A stretch of 19,691 bases of DNA from Prolixibacteraceae bacterium (GTDB taxonomy: Bacteria; Bacteroidota; Bacteroidia; Bacteroidales; Prolixibacteraceae), in contig JAEUSS010000180.1 of NCBI GenBank assembly GCA_016788685.1, forward strand, positions 1 through 19,691. Reading direction: 5' to 3'. The position numbers and the translations under genes are program-made. Shown here one piece after another: positions 1 to 7,687 of this stretch. The stretch's first letter is position 1. Every line of letters starts with the position of its first letter. The notes beneath the pieces are model-generated. The model did not search any database and was not told the origin of the DNA. It saw only the letters and a program-made list of their open reading frames with translations.

Positions 1-326
1 TGAAATTCGGCCAGAAATGTGCCAAAGGGAGCCAGCTCCGTCCGCATATTGTTTGGTTTGGCGAGGCGGTTCCGGCTATGGATGAGGCGATTCCGGTTGT
101 GGAGTCGGCTGATATTCTGGTAGTCATCGGAACTTCCCTGAATGTTTATCCGGCTGCCGGACTGGTTAATTATACCCGGAAAGGAACCCCGATTTTTGTG
201 ATCGATCCTGAGCGTCCGTCGGTTTACATCCGCAACGTCATTTATATTCAGGAGAAAGCCGGAAGGGGAGTGGAAGTCCTGAAAGAAAAGCTGGAAGAAT
301 TGATCCCGGGGAAAAGCACTTCCTGA
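1..326 (+). CDS. NAD-dependent protein deacylase, sirtuin family (3' end only)
   Basis: This is the C-terminal part of a Sir2-family NAD-dependent lysine deacylase, a cytosolic enzyme that removes acyl groups from protein lysines. The reading frame is open from the window edge (first whole codon at nt 3) to TGA at 324-326, so about 107 residues are visible and the start lies outside the window. Recognisable CobB-type pieces are a cysteine of the zinc-knuckle region, then LRPHIVWFGEAVP, the GTSLNVYPAA segment of the NAD-binding fold and VIDPE. An internal ATG at nt 78 is not the start, because conserved sirtuin sequence runs upstream of it. The gene is convergent with the comF-like gene, 7 bp away, and shows no functional link to the large operon. 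The family assignment is firm; subtype (deacetylase or desuccinylase) cannot be judged because the diagnostic N-terminal residues are missing. Confidence 0.93.
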   Translation, partial: KFGQKCAKGSQLRPHIVWFGEAVPAMDEAIPVVESADILVVIGTSLNVYPAAGLVNYTRKGTPIFVIDPERPSVYIRNVIYIQEKAGRGVEVLKEKLEELIPGKSTS

Positions 327-333
327 TCGGTTG

Positions 334-1023
334 TCAGGCGGTAGCCAGTGTGGCGATGCTCACCCGCGCATCGGTTTTGGACAGGACGGTATGAGCACAG
401 GCTTCGAGTGTCGATCCGGTAGTAACCACATCGTCAACCAGCAAAATATGTTTTCCTGAAAATGCTTCAGGGTTGGTGAGTTCAAATATTCCTTCCACGT
501 TTTGCCAGCGTTCGAATCGGGTTTTCCGTGTTTGGGTCTCGGTGGCGGTTATACGCTTCAGGTTATCGTCTGAAAGTTCCTTCTGCATTTGGCGGGCTAT
601 TCCCGAAGCGATCCACCAGCTTTGGTTATAACCGCGTTTCTTTTCTTTCTGCGGGTGTAGCGGAACCGGGCAGATTACATCAACCGACGAAAATTCCGGC
701 GATCGCATCAAGTCAATGCCAAAATGTTTCCCGATTTCCTCTCCCAGTTCCTTCATTCCTTTGTACTTCAGGTTGTGTAGCAAAGTCTGGTATTTGCTTC
801 CTTTGCTGAAATAGAAAAATGAAGTGGCAAATTCGATCGGCACTCTTCCGTAGAACAACTGGGCAACCGGATTGTCAGCTATCAGGTGGTGGTTTGTCCG
901 TGGAATATGGTGAAGGCAATGGAGGCAAATCCATCGTTCCTGTTCAATCAGCTTATCGTCGCAGATTACACACAAGCGAGGAAAGAGCAGCTCTGTCAGA
1001 TAGTTCAGGGAAGAGAAGTTCAT
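334..1023 (-). CDS. ComF family protein (phosphoribosyltransferase-like)
   Basis: A 229-residue ComF/GntX-family protein. The N-terminus carries a four-cysteine zinc-finger-like cluster (C18, C21, C33, C36), followed by the typical CPVPLHPQKEKKRGYNQS stretch. Near the C-terminus is the type I phosphoribosyltransferase PRPP-binding loop VDDVVTTGST at residues 196-205. Length is normal for the family. In Bacillus and Haemophilus homologues take part in DNA uptake or processing, but many non-competent bacteria carry one and its reaction is not settled, so a competence role should not be assumed here. It is separated by 155 bp from the end of the upstream minus-strand operon and meets the sirtuin gene tail to tail. 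I found no convincing promoter upstream, so it could be read by its own weak promoter or by read-through. Confidence 0.9.
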   Translation of the reverse strand: MNFSSLNYLTELLFPRLCVICDDKLIEQERWICLHCLHHIPRTNHHLIADNPVAQLFYGRVPIEFATSFFYFSKGSKYQTLLHNLKYKGMKELGEEIGKHFGIDLMRSPEFSSVDVICPVPLHPQKEKKRGYNQSWWIASGIARQMQKELSDDNLKRITATETQTRKTRFERWQNVEGIFELTNPEAFSGKHILLVDDVVTTGSTLEACAHTVLSKTDARVSIATLATA

Positions 1024-1081
1024 AATCCGGAATCTGTTGATTTGACTCTAAGTGCAAATGAAGCAGAAAGTTACGGAAAAT

Positions 1082-1109
1082 TCAGGAATTGAATTCACAT
1101 TCCGCCTGA
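1082..1109 (-). terminator. possible weak hairpin terminator at the end of the operon
   Basis: An imperfect inverted repeat lies 70-97 bp past the last gene of the operon. Outer arms TCAGG and CCTGA enclose inner arms GGAAT and ATTCC with a small bulge. Read on the minus strand the right arm is followed by ATTTTCC, a short and broken U-tract. It is in the right place to end the transcript of the metallophosphoesterase gene, but the stem is short and the U-tract poor. The rest of 1024-1178 shows nothing I can identify. Confidence 0.25.
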
Positions 1110-1178
1110 TTTTATGTCTGAAAGAAATCTTAGATGGAGAGTCTGCGCTGTTCCCGCAAATGTTTGGCTCAGAAAATT

Positions 1179-2384
1179 TTATTTGTTTATGGAATAGGTT
1201 TTTAAAACTTTTCCTGAAGCATCAACCAGCTTGGCCCGGATGCCGGATGAGGTGATGCTGACATCGGTGCGCCAAAGGTTTGAGTTGATCAGGACCGGGA
1301 AGTTGTTGTTTGCTGTTCCTTTTTCGACGAATGAATGCTTGTGGGTGTGGCCGCAAAGCATCAAATCAATACCTGCATCGTTCAGGACAGGCAAAAACAA
1401 ACGGTTAATTTCGGACATGCCATGCCAGCCGTTTCCGAAGGGAGGCATGTGCAGAACTACAATCTTCACAGGAGCTTCCCGGAATTCTTTGGTTTCAACT
1501 ACTTGTTTTAACCATTTTGCTTCCTCTTCCCTCATTTGATCAGAAACCGACAAGCCGTAGTACCGGATATCGCTGTCGGGTTTGTCTTCACCGCAATCCA
1601 TGAAGATAAAATACGCGGGTCCGTGGCGGAATGAATAATAGGCATTGTTGTTCGGGCTGGGGAAATAGTTGAAAAACTCGTATGAAAATGCGCCGCGGTT
1701 TTCGTGATTTCCTCTTACGGCATAAAAGGGTATCTGTGAGGCAAAAAGCTGTGCCGCCGAATTCAGATACCCGTCAATGATCTGGCTCTCCGATTCAATT
1801 TGAGTCAACATGTCGCCGTTAAATACCACAAAGTCCGTTGGTTGGTTTTTCACACCGGATGTAAGTTGCCTGAAGATAGAATCGTTGCCGTGAATGTCGT
1901 TGACCATCGAGAAATTGACTTCATTTTTATCGCGGTCGAGCGTCGTCACGGTGTATGGCTTTTTGTCTTTGATATCGCTTCCGAATCCTTCGCCCAAAAC
2001 TACCCGTTTGTTTCCTTCATTAATCAGCACTGCTTGCTGGAATATACGATAGCGGTATGTTGTTCCTTTTTCCAGCCCGGTTATCCGCACTCTGTGAAGT
2101 TTTCCGGTTAACCGCCGACCGTATTCCGAATGGTAATATTTGGGGCGTTCTTCGTGATAGAAGTTGGTTCCGTCATTGGGAGCGAGCTCAACCCAAACGG
2201 CAGCGTCGATAGTAGTAGTCCATACCACCGTAAACTCATCTTCGCCAACAGCCTGAATCCAGGGACCGCAGGCGATACGTGCGGAAGGAAGCATGCCGGA
2301 TTCGGGGGGGATGTTTATTGATTTGTTTTGAGCTTCAGCGGAGCCAAAACAGAAAAGCAAGATAAAGACCAATAGAGTTTTCAT
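1179..2384 (-). CDS. secreted metallophosphoesterase with purple-acid-phosphatase-like N-domain
   Basis: A 401-residue exported phosphoesterase. A Sec signal peptide (cleavage near residues 18-19, after SAEA) is followed by a fibronectin-III-like domain at about 35-115, resembling the N-domain of purple acid phosphatases and PhoD-type enzymes. A calcineurin-like domain then spans about 155-375. All metal-binding motifs are present: DIH (D163, H165), GD (D191), GNHE (N226, H227), H312 and GHTH (H346, H348). It should hydrolyse phosphate mono- or diesters in the periplasm or outside the cell. It is the last gene of the operon, 62 bp after the HAD gene. The context suggests a glycerol-phosphate-containing substrate; the domain layout recalls Bacillus PhoD, which cuts teichoic acid, but the sequence alone does not fix specificity. 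A run of seven G lies at 2304-2310 in the codons just after the signal peptide; the frame is intact. Confidence 0.88.
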   Translation of the reverse strand: MKTLLVFILLFCFGSAEAQNKSINIPPESGMLPSARIACGPWIQAVGEDEFTVVWTTTIDAAVWVELAPNDGTNFYHEERPKYYHSEYGRRLTGKLHRVRITGLEKGTTYRYRIFQQAVLINEGNKRVVLGEGFGSDIKDKKPYTVTTLDRDKNEVNFSMVNDIHGNDSIFRQLTSGVKNQPTDFVVFNGDMLTQIESESQIIDGYLNSAAQLFASQIPFYAVRGNHENRGAFSYEFFNYFPSPNNNAYYSFRHGPAYFIFMDCGEDKPDSDIRYYGLSVSDQMREEEAKWLKQVVETKEFREAPVKIVVLHMPPFGNGWHGMSEINRLFLPVLNDAGIDLMLCGHTHKHSFVEKGTANNNFPVLINSNLWRTDVSITSSGIRAKLVDASGKVLKTYSINK

Positions 2385-2446
2385 TTTTACTTACAATTAA
2401 TTTATGCTGTATTTTAAAAGTATTTACCTCTGCCCGAACAACAATC

Positions 2447-3319
2447 TTAATCCTGGTAAGCATCAATAAGCATCTGTCCGAATTCTTCCAAATCTTTCGC
2501 GATAATATCCGGCTTGATATCGGAACGTTCTGCAACTTCCGGAGTTGTTTCTCCGGACAAAACCAGCACCCCGAGAGCTTTTGCGTCGTGAGCCATTTTC
2601 ACATCCGTGTAAATGCGGTCACCAACCATGGCAATCTGCGAGGGCTGAAGGTTGCGATTCTGTAAAATGCCGCCGAGCATACGGGGGTTTGGTTTCCCGA
2701 CAACCATATCCGGGGTTTTTCCGGTTGCATGCTCGAGGGCAGCACAAATCGATCCGCAATCGACAAGGATAACTGGTTCGTCGGTCGGGCATACCCTGTC
2801 AGGATTAGTGGCTATATACAGCAAGCCTTTTGAAATCCACCAGGCCGCGCGGCAAAGGCGCGAATACTCCAGAGTGGTGTCGAATCCGATAACTACCGCA
2901 TCGGGGGTATCTGCTGCGTCATTCCGGGCAGACTCAAATCCGGCAGCTTCAAATTCGCCGATCATGCTTGGAGTTCCAAGGATGAATAAACGTTTCACTT
3001 CGGGATGGTTTTTCCGGAGGTACTCAATGGAAGCCAGGGCTGCGGTGTACATTTCGGAGCGCCTGGCCTCGATACCCATTTCTTTCAGGTGTGCCAGGTA
3101 ATCATCAATACTTTTTGACGGGTTATTCGTCAGGAATGAATATTCAATTCCCAGTTCTTTCAGAGTCTTCAGGAATGAAACAGTAAACGGGAACAAGGTA
3201 CTTCCGTTGTATATTGTTCCGTCCATGTCCAGGGCTACATGTCTGATGTTGCGTAAACGTTCCTGTAATTTGTCTGATGAACTGATCTTCATTTCAGTTG
3301 TATAGTTTTGTAAATTCAT
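2447..3319 (-). CDS. HAD-superfamily phosphatase, NagD/AraL type (class IIA)
   Basis: A 290-residue cytosolic HAD hydrolase. The four motifs are clear: DMDGT with nucleophile D31 and acid/base D33, TNN with T64, K209 in VGKPNP, and GDRIYTD with D234 and D239. The long insert between motifs II and III is the C2A cap of the NagD group, which includes Bacillus AraL and mammalian phosphoglycolate/glycerol-3-phosphate phosphatase. The start chosen is 3 bp from the stop of the transporter gene, implying translational coupling; an ATG nine codons further in (3290-3292) is a possible alternative, since the first nine residues look non-conserved. With a GlpT-type importer and glycerol-1-phosphate dehydrogenase immediately upstream, dephosphorylation of glycerol phosphate, dihydroxyacetone phosphate or a related sugar phosphate is a reasonable guess (inference). 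Confidence 0.88.
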   Translation of the reverse strand: MNLQNYTTEMKISSSDKLQERLRNIRHVALDMDGTIYNGSTLFPFTVSFLKTLKELGIEYSFLTNNPSKSIDDYLAHLKEMGIEARRSEMYTAALASIEYLRKNHPEVKRLFILGTPSMIGEFEAAGFESARNDAADTPDAVVIGFDTTLEYSRLCRAAWWISKGLLYIATNPDRVCPTDEPVILVDCGSICAALEHATGKTPDMVVGKPNPRMLGGILQNRNLQPSQIAMVGDRIYTDVKMAHDAKALGVLVLSGETTPEVAERSDIKPDIIAKDLEEFGQMLIDAYQD

Positions 3320-3322
3320 TTT

Positions 3323-4618
3323 TTAGTTGTTTGATCCGTATCCGTCGGCTTTGGCGGGCCATGCCAACAAGAAGGTAAGTGTTCCGGTAATTCCAATTCC
3401 AATTAATGCTCCGATGGCATAATTCCATCCCAGGTGTCCGGCCAGATATCCCAGTCCCCATCCTGAAACCAGCGTGCTCGCGTATCCGAAAAGTCCGGTA
3501 AACCCAACAGCTGTTGCGGCTGCACGTTTGGTGGCCAGATTAGCCGCTGCAATGCCGATCAATGCCTGAGGGCCGTAGATAAAGAAACCGGCAGTCATCA
3601 GGAGTAAAGTAGCAAGCCATGTTGGGGGGGCAGCCAAAGCCCAAAACAGGAAGATAAAAAAGGTGGCAAAGGCCATACAAAAAACGCAGACCCGGGGAGA
3701 GCGTCCTCCAAAAAATCGGTCGGTAGCCCATCCGGCGGTGAGCATGCCAATAATTCCTGAAATCTCAAAACCCGCGACCATCCATCCGGCATGATGGATA
3801 GAAATTCCTTTCCATTCACTCAGTAGTGTTGGTCCCCAGTCGAGCACGGCATAGCGTATGGTGTAGACAAAGAAATTGGCAATGGCAATAATCCAGATGT
3901 ACGGATTTTTGAATACTTTTTTGCGGACGAACTGTTTGAATTCGGCCGGGGTGTCTTTACGTTCTGCTTCTTCCTGTGAAACCCCTTCGGGGCGTATGGC
4001 AGGCAAACCTACCGAAGCCGGCGTGTCGCGCATGGTAAACCAAAGGGCCACAGCACCGGTGAGGGCGATGGCCGCCGGAAGATAAAAGCACCATCTCCAG
4101 CCCATCGTGACCACATAGCCGCAGGTAATCACCACCAGCCCTGCTCCGATAGAGTGAGATGTATTCCAGATCGACATTTTTGTTGCCAGTTCTTTGGGCG
4201 GAATCCAGTGCGTCATCAGGCGGGCGCAGGGTGGAAATCCCATTCCCTGAAACCATCCGTTGATCATCCACACGATCCCCAGTGCCAGCACGCCTGAACT
4301 AAAGCCGAAAATAATGTTGCACACGGCCGAAAGTACTAACCCGGAAACCATAAAGTAACGGGCATTAACCCGGTCGCCGATAAATCCGTTGGCAAATTTC
4401 GAAACCCCGTAGATTAACCCGTGCAGCGTCAGGAAAAGTCCTAATTCGGTTTTTGTTATTCCGAGGTCGGTTTGCATGGCAGGCATTGCAATACTCAGGT
4501 TTTTTCGGACAAAGTAGAATAAAGCATAGCCGATCATACTGGCTATTATTGTTCGGGTTTGCCAGTACTTAAATTTTTTGGCAACTTCCGGAGCCATTGT
4601 ATCTGCGTAATTACTCAT
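3323..4618 (-). CDS. MFS organophosphate:phosphate antiporter, GlpT type
   Basis: A 431-residue inner-membrane transporter with the twelve-helix look of the major facilitator superfamily, organophosphate:phosphate antiporter family. Residues known from E. coli GlpT to line the phosphate site have clear counterparts: R38 in FYFVRKN (GlpT R45), K74 in YGVSKF (K80), H155 in WNTSHSIG (H165) and R255 in VYTIRYAVLDW (R269). Related carriers take glycerol 3-phosphate, hexose phosphates or phosphoglycerate in exchange for phosphate. Between the secreted phosphodiesterases and the two cytosolic glycerol-phosphate dehydrogenases of this operon, glycerol phosphate is the most likely cargo; whether it accepts the sn-1 enantiomer is unknown. 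It follows the dehydrogenase gene by 55 bp and ends 3 bp before the HAD gene. A seven-G run at 3624-3630 leaves the frame intact. Confidence 0.92.
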   Translation of the reverse strand: MSNYADTMAPEVAKKFKYWQTRTIIASMIGYALFYFVRKNLSIAMPAMQTDLGITKTELGLFLTLHGLIYGVSKFANGFIGDRVNARYFMVSGLVLSAVCNIIFGFSSGVLALGIVWMINGWFQGMGFPPCARLMTHWIPPKELATKMSIWNTSHSIGAGLVVITCGYVVTMGWRWCFYLPAAIALTGAVALWFTMRDTPASVGLPAIRPEGVSQEEAERKDTPAEFKQFVRKKVFKNPYIWIIAIANFFVYTIRYAVLDWGPTLLSEWKGISIHHAGWMVAGFEISGIIGMLTAGWATDRFFGGRSPRVCVFCMAFATFFIFLFWALAAPPTWLATLLLMTAGFFIYGPQALIGIAAANLATKRAAATAVGFTGLFGYASTLVSGWGLGYLAGHLGWNYAIGALIGIGITGTLTFLLAWPAKADGYGSNN

Positions 4619-4673
4619 CTTGTTTTTTTCAATATTAGCTTAAATCAGAAACGAAAAGTTTTATTTACTCTTT

Positions 4674-6014
4674 TCAATTTTTTATTTCCCAGATTCCGTT
4701 TTTGCCAAATAATCCGTTCAGCCATTTTTCCAGGTAACCGGTTCGGACAGCAAGGTCGAGCACGGTATATCGGCGACGGATAAACTGGGCACGGATAAAG
4801 GTCTCGCGCAGGCGGGGGCGATCCATGCCGATATCTTCGGGTTCGGTGGGGGCGCCAACCAGTTTTAATCGCCTTTTTGCCTCTTCGTAAGGAACAATCT
4901 GGTTTTTCAGGCGTTCGTGAATTTCCGGCCAGTTGTCTTTAAACTGTTTTAGTTGATGGGCTAACTCTTCCCGCGAAATGTATTTTGCCAGCGCTTCCTG
5001 AGCTCCGATCGTGGGGAAATCAGTTCCGGCGAACATTTGCAGCGCTTCGGTTTCTAATTCTCCGGAAGTGGGCCAGGCTTTGCAGCAGGCATCAATATCC
5101 AGCTCGTTAAAAGGTGTTTTCAGAATTTGCTCGAACAACGCTGTTACAGCCAGCGTTCCGAGGCTAACCTGAAATCCGTGAGAAATATGTTCGCCGTTAT
5201 TTAAGAAATGTTCCATATTCCATAAATGACTGAACTGGTGTTCGGCTCCCGAAGCCGGGCGGCTCGATTTCGACCACTGCATGGCAAAACCACCCAGCAT
5301 CAGTCCTTCAATCAGTTTTGAAATAGCTTCAGGGTTTCCGTCAGCCACTCCCTGCGGATCCGAAAGTGCATCGGCCAAACCATCCTGAACAATTGACCAG
5401 GCTTGCTGATCGATAGGTTCAACGCCGATGCAGTCGGCCAGAATCCAATCGGCACCGGCTGTTATTTTTGCAAATAAATCGGCGTAGCCCGAGGCAGTCA
5501 TTTCGGCCGGGGCTTTGCATATAATATCTACATCGGCCAGGCAAGCCTGTGGTGCCGGACAATTAAACGTTTGTTTGGCTCCGTCAGCGGTTATCGATGC
5601 TCCAAAAGCGGTGTAGCCATCCATTGAAGCTGCGGTGGCCACACACATGTACGGCCTGCCGGTAAGATGTGATGCCAGTTTGGTCAGGTCGTTAATTGTT
5701 CCGGAACCCACGGCAACCGGGATGGCGTCGTGTACCTGCAGGGCAGCAATCAACTGGTCGACAAATGCATATTCGGCGTATAGTTCGGGGTCGTTAAAAA
5801 CAAAGGGGTTCTCTTGTTCAACACCTGCGGCTTTTAATTCTTCATAAACCGTTTGTCCCGCAACCCGGAAGGTTGTCTGGTCTGCAATAACAACGGCTTT
5901 TTTACCTGTAAACTGCTCTTTGAATAACTCAGGAACCTGGTTCAGAATCCCGTTTCCAATCCGCAGCGCGCGAGTCTCGCTCGCTGCAGCCAACGCCTTT
6001 TCTACTCTTGACAT
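4674..6014 (-). CDS. sn-glycerol-1-phosphate dehydrogenase (AraM/EgsA family)
   Basis: A 446-residue cytosolic NAD(P)-dependent dehydrogenase of the iron-alcohol-dehydrogenase/dehydroquinate-synthase-like fold, matching the glycerol-1-phosphate dehydrogenase family (archaeal EgsA, Bacillus AraM). The dinucleotide loop is GSGTINDL (103-110), followed by ATAASMDGY (about 126-134). Likely metal ligands are D179 in SGYADL, H259 in SGAEH and H279 in SHGFQV. The family interconverts sn-glycerol 1-phosphate and dihydroxyacetone phosphate. It is longer than Bacillus AraM (about 394 residues), with extra length mostly at the C-terminal end. In archaea the enzyme makes the lipid backbone; here, beside a glycerol-phosphate importer and secreted phosphodiesterases, the oxidative catabolic direction is more plausible (inference). 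It lies 49 bp after the phosphoesterase lipoprotein gene. Confidence 0.92.
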   Translation of the reverse strand: MSRVEKALAAASETRALRIGNGILNQVPELFKEQFTGKKAVVIADQTTFRVAGQTVYEELKAAGVEQENPFVFNDPELYAEYAFVDQLIAALQVHDAIPVAVGSGTINDLTKLASHLTGRPYMCVATAASMDGYTAFGASITADGAKQTFNCPAPQACLADVDIICKAPAEMTASGYADLFAKITAGADWILADCIGVEPIDQQAWSIVQDGLADALSDPQGVADGNPEAISKLIEGLMLGGFAMQWSKSSRPASGAEHQFSHLWNMEHFLNNGEHISHGFQVSLGTLAVTALFEQILKTPFNELDIDACCKAWPTSGELETEALQMFAGTDFPTIGAQEALAKYISREELAHQLKQFKDNWPEIHERLKNQIVPYEEAKRRLKLVGAPTEPEDIGMDRPRLRETFIRAQFIRRRYTVLDLAVRTGYLEKWLNGLFGKNGIWEIKN

Positions 6015-6063
6015 TTCTGTATCTTTATGTTTTTATAATTTATTCACTGATTTAGCGCAGTTC

Positions 6064-7671
6064 TTAATAGGAAGCTGCGGTAATGTAATTCGAAATAATC
6101 TGACTCTGCTTATAAACGGTACCAAACCGGTCAGTTGCCCTGATTTCCAGCGTGGCATTTGGATTTACCATGGTATGCACGTAGAGGTGTTTGCACGAGG
6201 TGGTGTAATTGTCCGGATTCCGGTTTAATACACCAATGTGATAGCCGACACTCCAGGCGTCAGTTGAGGTGGGCAATACATTCAGATCGGCCACTTTAAC
6301 TCCGTTCTCAAAAGCCTCCACTTTCCATTGGCTGTCCGAGTTCCATACGTTGGCAATCACAGTGTTTGCACCTTTATTAAATGTAAAAGATCCGTATTGT
6401 CCGCCAAAAGCTTCGTCTCCTTTGTGTAATCTGATCTGAAAGTCCTTGCTCAGCTTTGTTGGTTTATAGAACCAGTTGGTGATCTGGGCGCCGCTTATTT
6501 CGTAAACGGCATAACCGTTGGGGGTTCCGTCGCCGTTAAGCGTTGATCTCCACCATGCACCGCAAGCTGCCGAATGAATATGCTCATAGGTCGTTATTGG
6601 CGATGTAATGGTGTAGTTTTCAGTATAGTGAGTGTGGCCGCACATTAAGTGAACTTCAGCAAATCCGTTCAACGCATTAAGCATTTTCGTCCGGTTCTGA
6701 ATGCTGGAAGTATTCCGAATCGGAATATGATAGTAAACAATAACCATCTTGCTTTTCGGAACATAGCTCAGATCTTGCTCTAACCACGCAATCTGACTAT
6801 CGGTAAAACCTCCTGAATAGGTTGACGAGTTGGTGTAGATGACATTGTCGAGACAAACGAAATGCACATTTCCCCGGTTAAAAGAGTAATTCACCGGACC
6901 GTAGACCTTGTCAAAATCGCTTGTCGTCCGCGGGGCGCTGGTATTTGTCGTGGCTACCTTGTCATGATTTCCTATTGTTGTAAAAACAGGCATGGTGCCC
7001 GATCCGATTGTCACCTTCATTTGCTCGAAGAAAGCAGGTTTATCGCCAACCATGTCTCCCATAGCCAATCCGTAGCATGGCACGGTTGCTGATTCGGTAA
7101 ATGCTTTTATGTCGGGCATGGTTTCTGTTTTGAAACGGTTGATATCATCCGTGCTGGTGACCTGCGGGTCGCCGATACAGAGCAGGTTGAAATTTGTTTC
7201 AACGGCGGCAAGTTTTTTCAGTTTAAAATCGTGCCTTTGGGTTGTACCGATTTCAGAATAAAACGATGCCATTTTTACAGATTCGCTTGCCGTATTTATT
7301 GCGTATTCGGCTGGTGTTGAGTAAAACACGAATTTGGCATTCGAGTTTTTCTTCATTTGGTAAATTCCCTTTGTATCTGTTTTGGTGCAGGAGAATCCGT
7401 CGCTGACAACCACGTCTTTAACCGGGTTGCCGTTGTTATCGCCAATATATCCGTACAGGTTCATTCCGGCTTCAGGTGTTATCTCCACCACTGAAGGATC
7501 CGGATTATCGGGGATGTCCGGTGAGCTTTTGCTGCATTGCGTAAATGTGAGAACGACGGCCAGCATGAGTAAATATATGCGGGATAGCCTTCGGGTATTG
7601 ATGCTTACCCAACTTAAATAATTTTCTGAAATTGATTTATTCCTGTTCATATTCATTTCTTTTGTTTTCAT
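6064..7671 (-). CDS. calcineurin-like phosphoesterase lipoprotein with N- and C-terminal accessory domains
   Basis: A 535-residue exported phosphoesterase. The N-terminus has a basic stretch, a hydrophobic segment and a lipobox-like FTQC with C46 as the probable lipidated cysteine, so it should sit on the outer membrane or in the periplasm. Domain order is an Ig/carboxypeptidase-regulatory-like N-domain (about 70-150, MetallophosN type), the catalytic domain (about 160-360) and a beta-rich MetallophosC-type C-domain (about 390-520). Catalytic motifs are GDPQ (D168, with Q170 where many relatives have histidine), GD (D206), GNHD (N235, H236) and GHTH (H346, H348). The Q at the first motif is common in this subfamily and need not mean loss of activity. 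The leader before the hydrophobic segment is unusually long (about 30 residues); in-frame ATGs at codons 6 and 8 are alternative starts. It starts 16 bp after the GH78 gene. A phosphodiesterase or phosphomonoesterase acting on the locus substrate is likely. Confidence 0.87.
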   Translation of the reverse strand: MKTKEMNMNRNKSISENYLSWVSINTRRLSRIYLLMLAVVLTFTQCSKSSPDIPDNPDPSVVEITPEAGMNLYGYIGDNNGNPVKDVVVSDGFSCTKTDTKGIYQMKKNSNAKFVFYSTPAEYAINTASESVKMASFYSEIGTTQRHDFKLKKLAAVETNFNLLCIGDPQVTSTDDINRFKTETMPDIKAFTESATVPCYGLAMGDMVGDKPAFFEQMKVTIGSGTMPVFTTIGNHDKVATTNTSAPRTTSDFDKVYGPVNYSFNRGNVHFVCLDNVIYTNSSTYSGGFTDSQIAWLEQDLSYVPKSKMVIVYYHIPIRNTSSIQNRTKMLNALNGFAEVHLMCGHTHYTENYTITSPITTYEHIHSAACGAWWRSTLNGDGTPNGYAVYEISGAQITNWFYKPTKLSKDFQIRLHKGDEAFGGQYGSFTFNKGANTVIANVWNSDSQWKVEAFENGVKVADLNVLPTSTDAWSVGYHIGVLNRNPDNYTTSCKHLYVHTMVNPNATLEIRATDRFGTVYKQSQIISNYITAASY

Positions 7672-7687
7672 TTGCCTGGTATATTCT

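Noticed and set aside
334..1023. ComF-like gene as evidence of natural competence or as part of the phosphoglycerol locus
   Set aside because: No other competence gene is present, the family is widespread in non-competent bacteria, and a 155-bp gap with a possible terminator separates it from the operon.
886..1092. Small plus-strand open frames over the comF start and elsewhere opposite the large genes
   Set aside because: They lie antisense to genes with clear family motifs, have no recognisable products and no promoter or start signals.
1024..1178. TTCATTTG and AACATTTG on the minus strand as a comF promoter
   Set aside because: Both depart from the TA of the consensus and neither has a TTTG at a suitable distance.
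2304..2310. Seven-G runs at 2304-2310 (metallophosphoesterase) and 3624-3630 (transporter) as phase-variable tracts or frameshifts
   Set aside because: Both frames are intact and family motifs continue on either side; seven bases is short for a contingency tract.
4674..6014. G1P dehydrogenase as a sign of archaeal DNA or archaeal-type lipid synthesis
   Set aside because: AraM-type enzymes are known in bacteria, the gene sits in a Bacteroidota-style operon, and no prenyl-glyceryl-phosphate synthase lies in the window.
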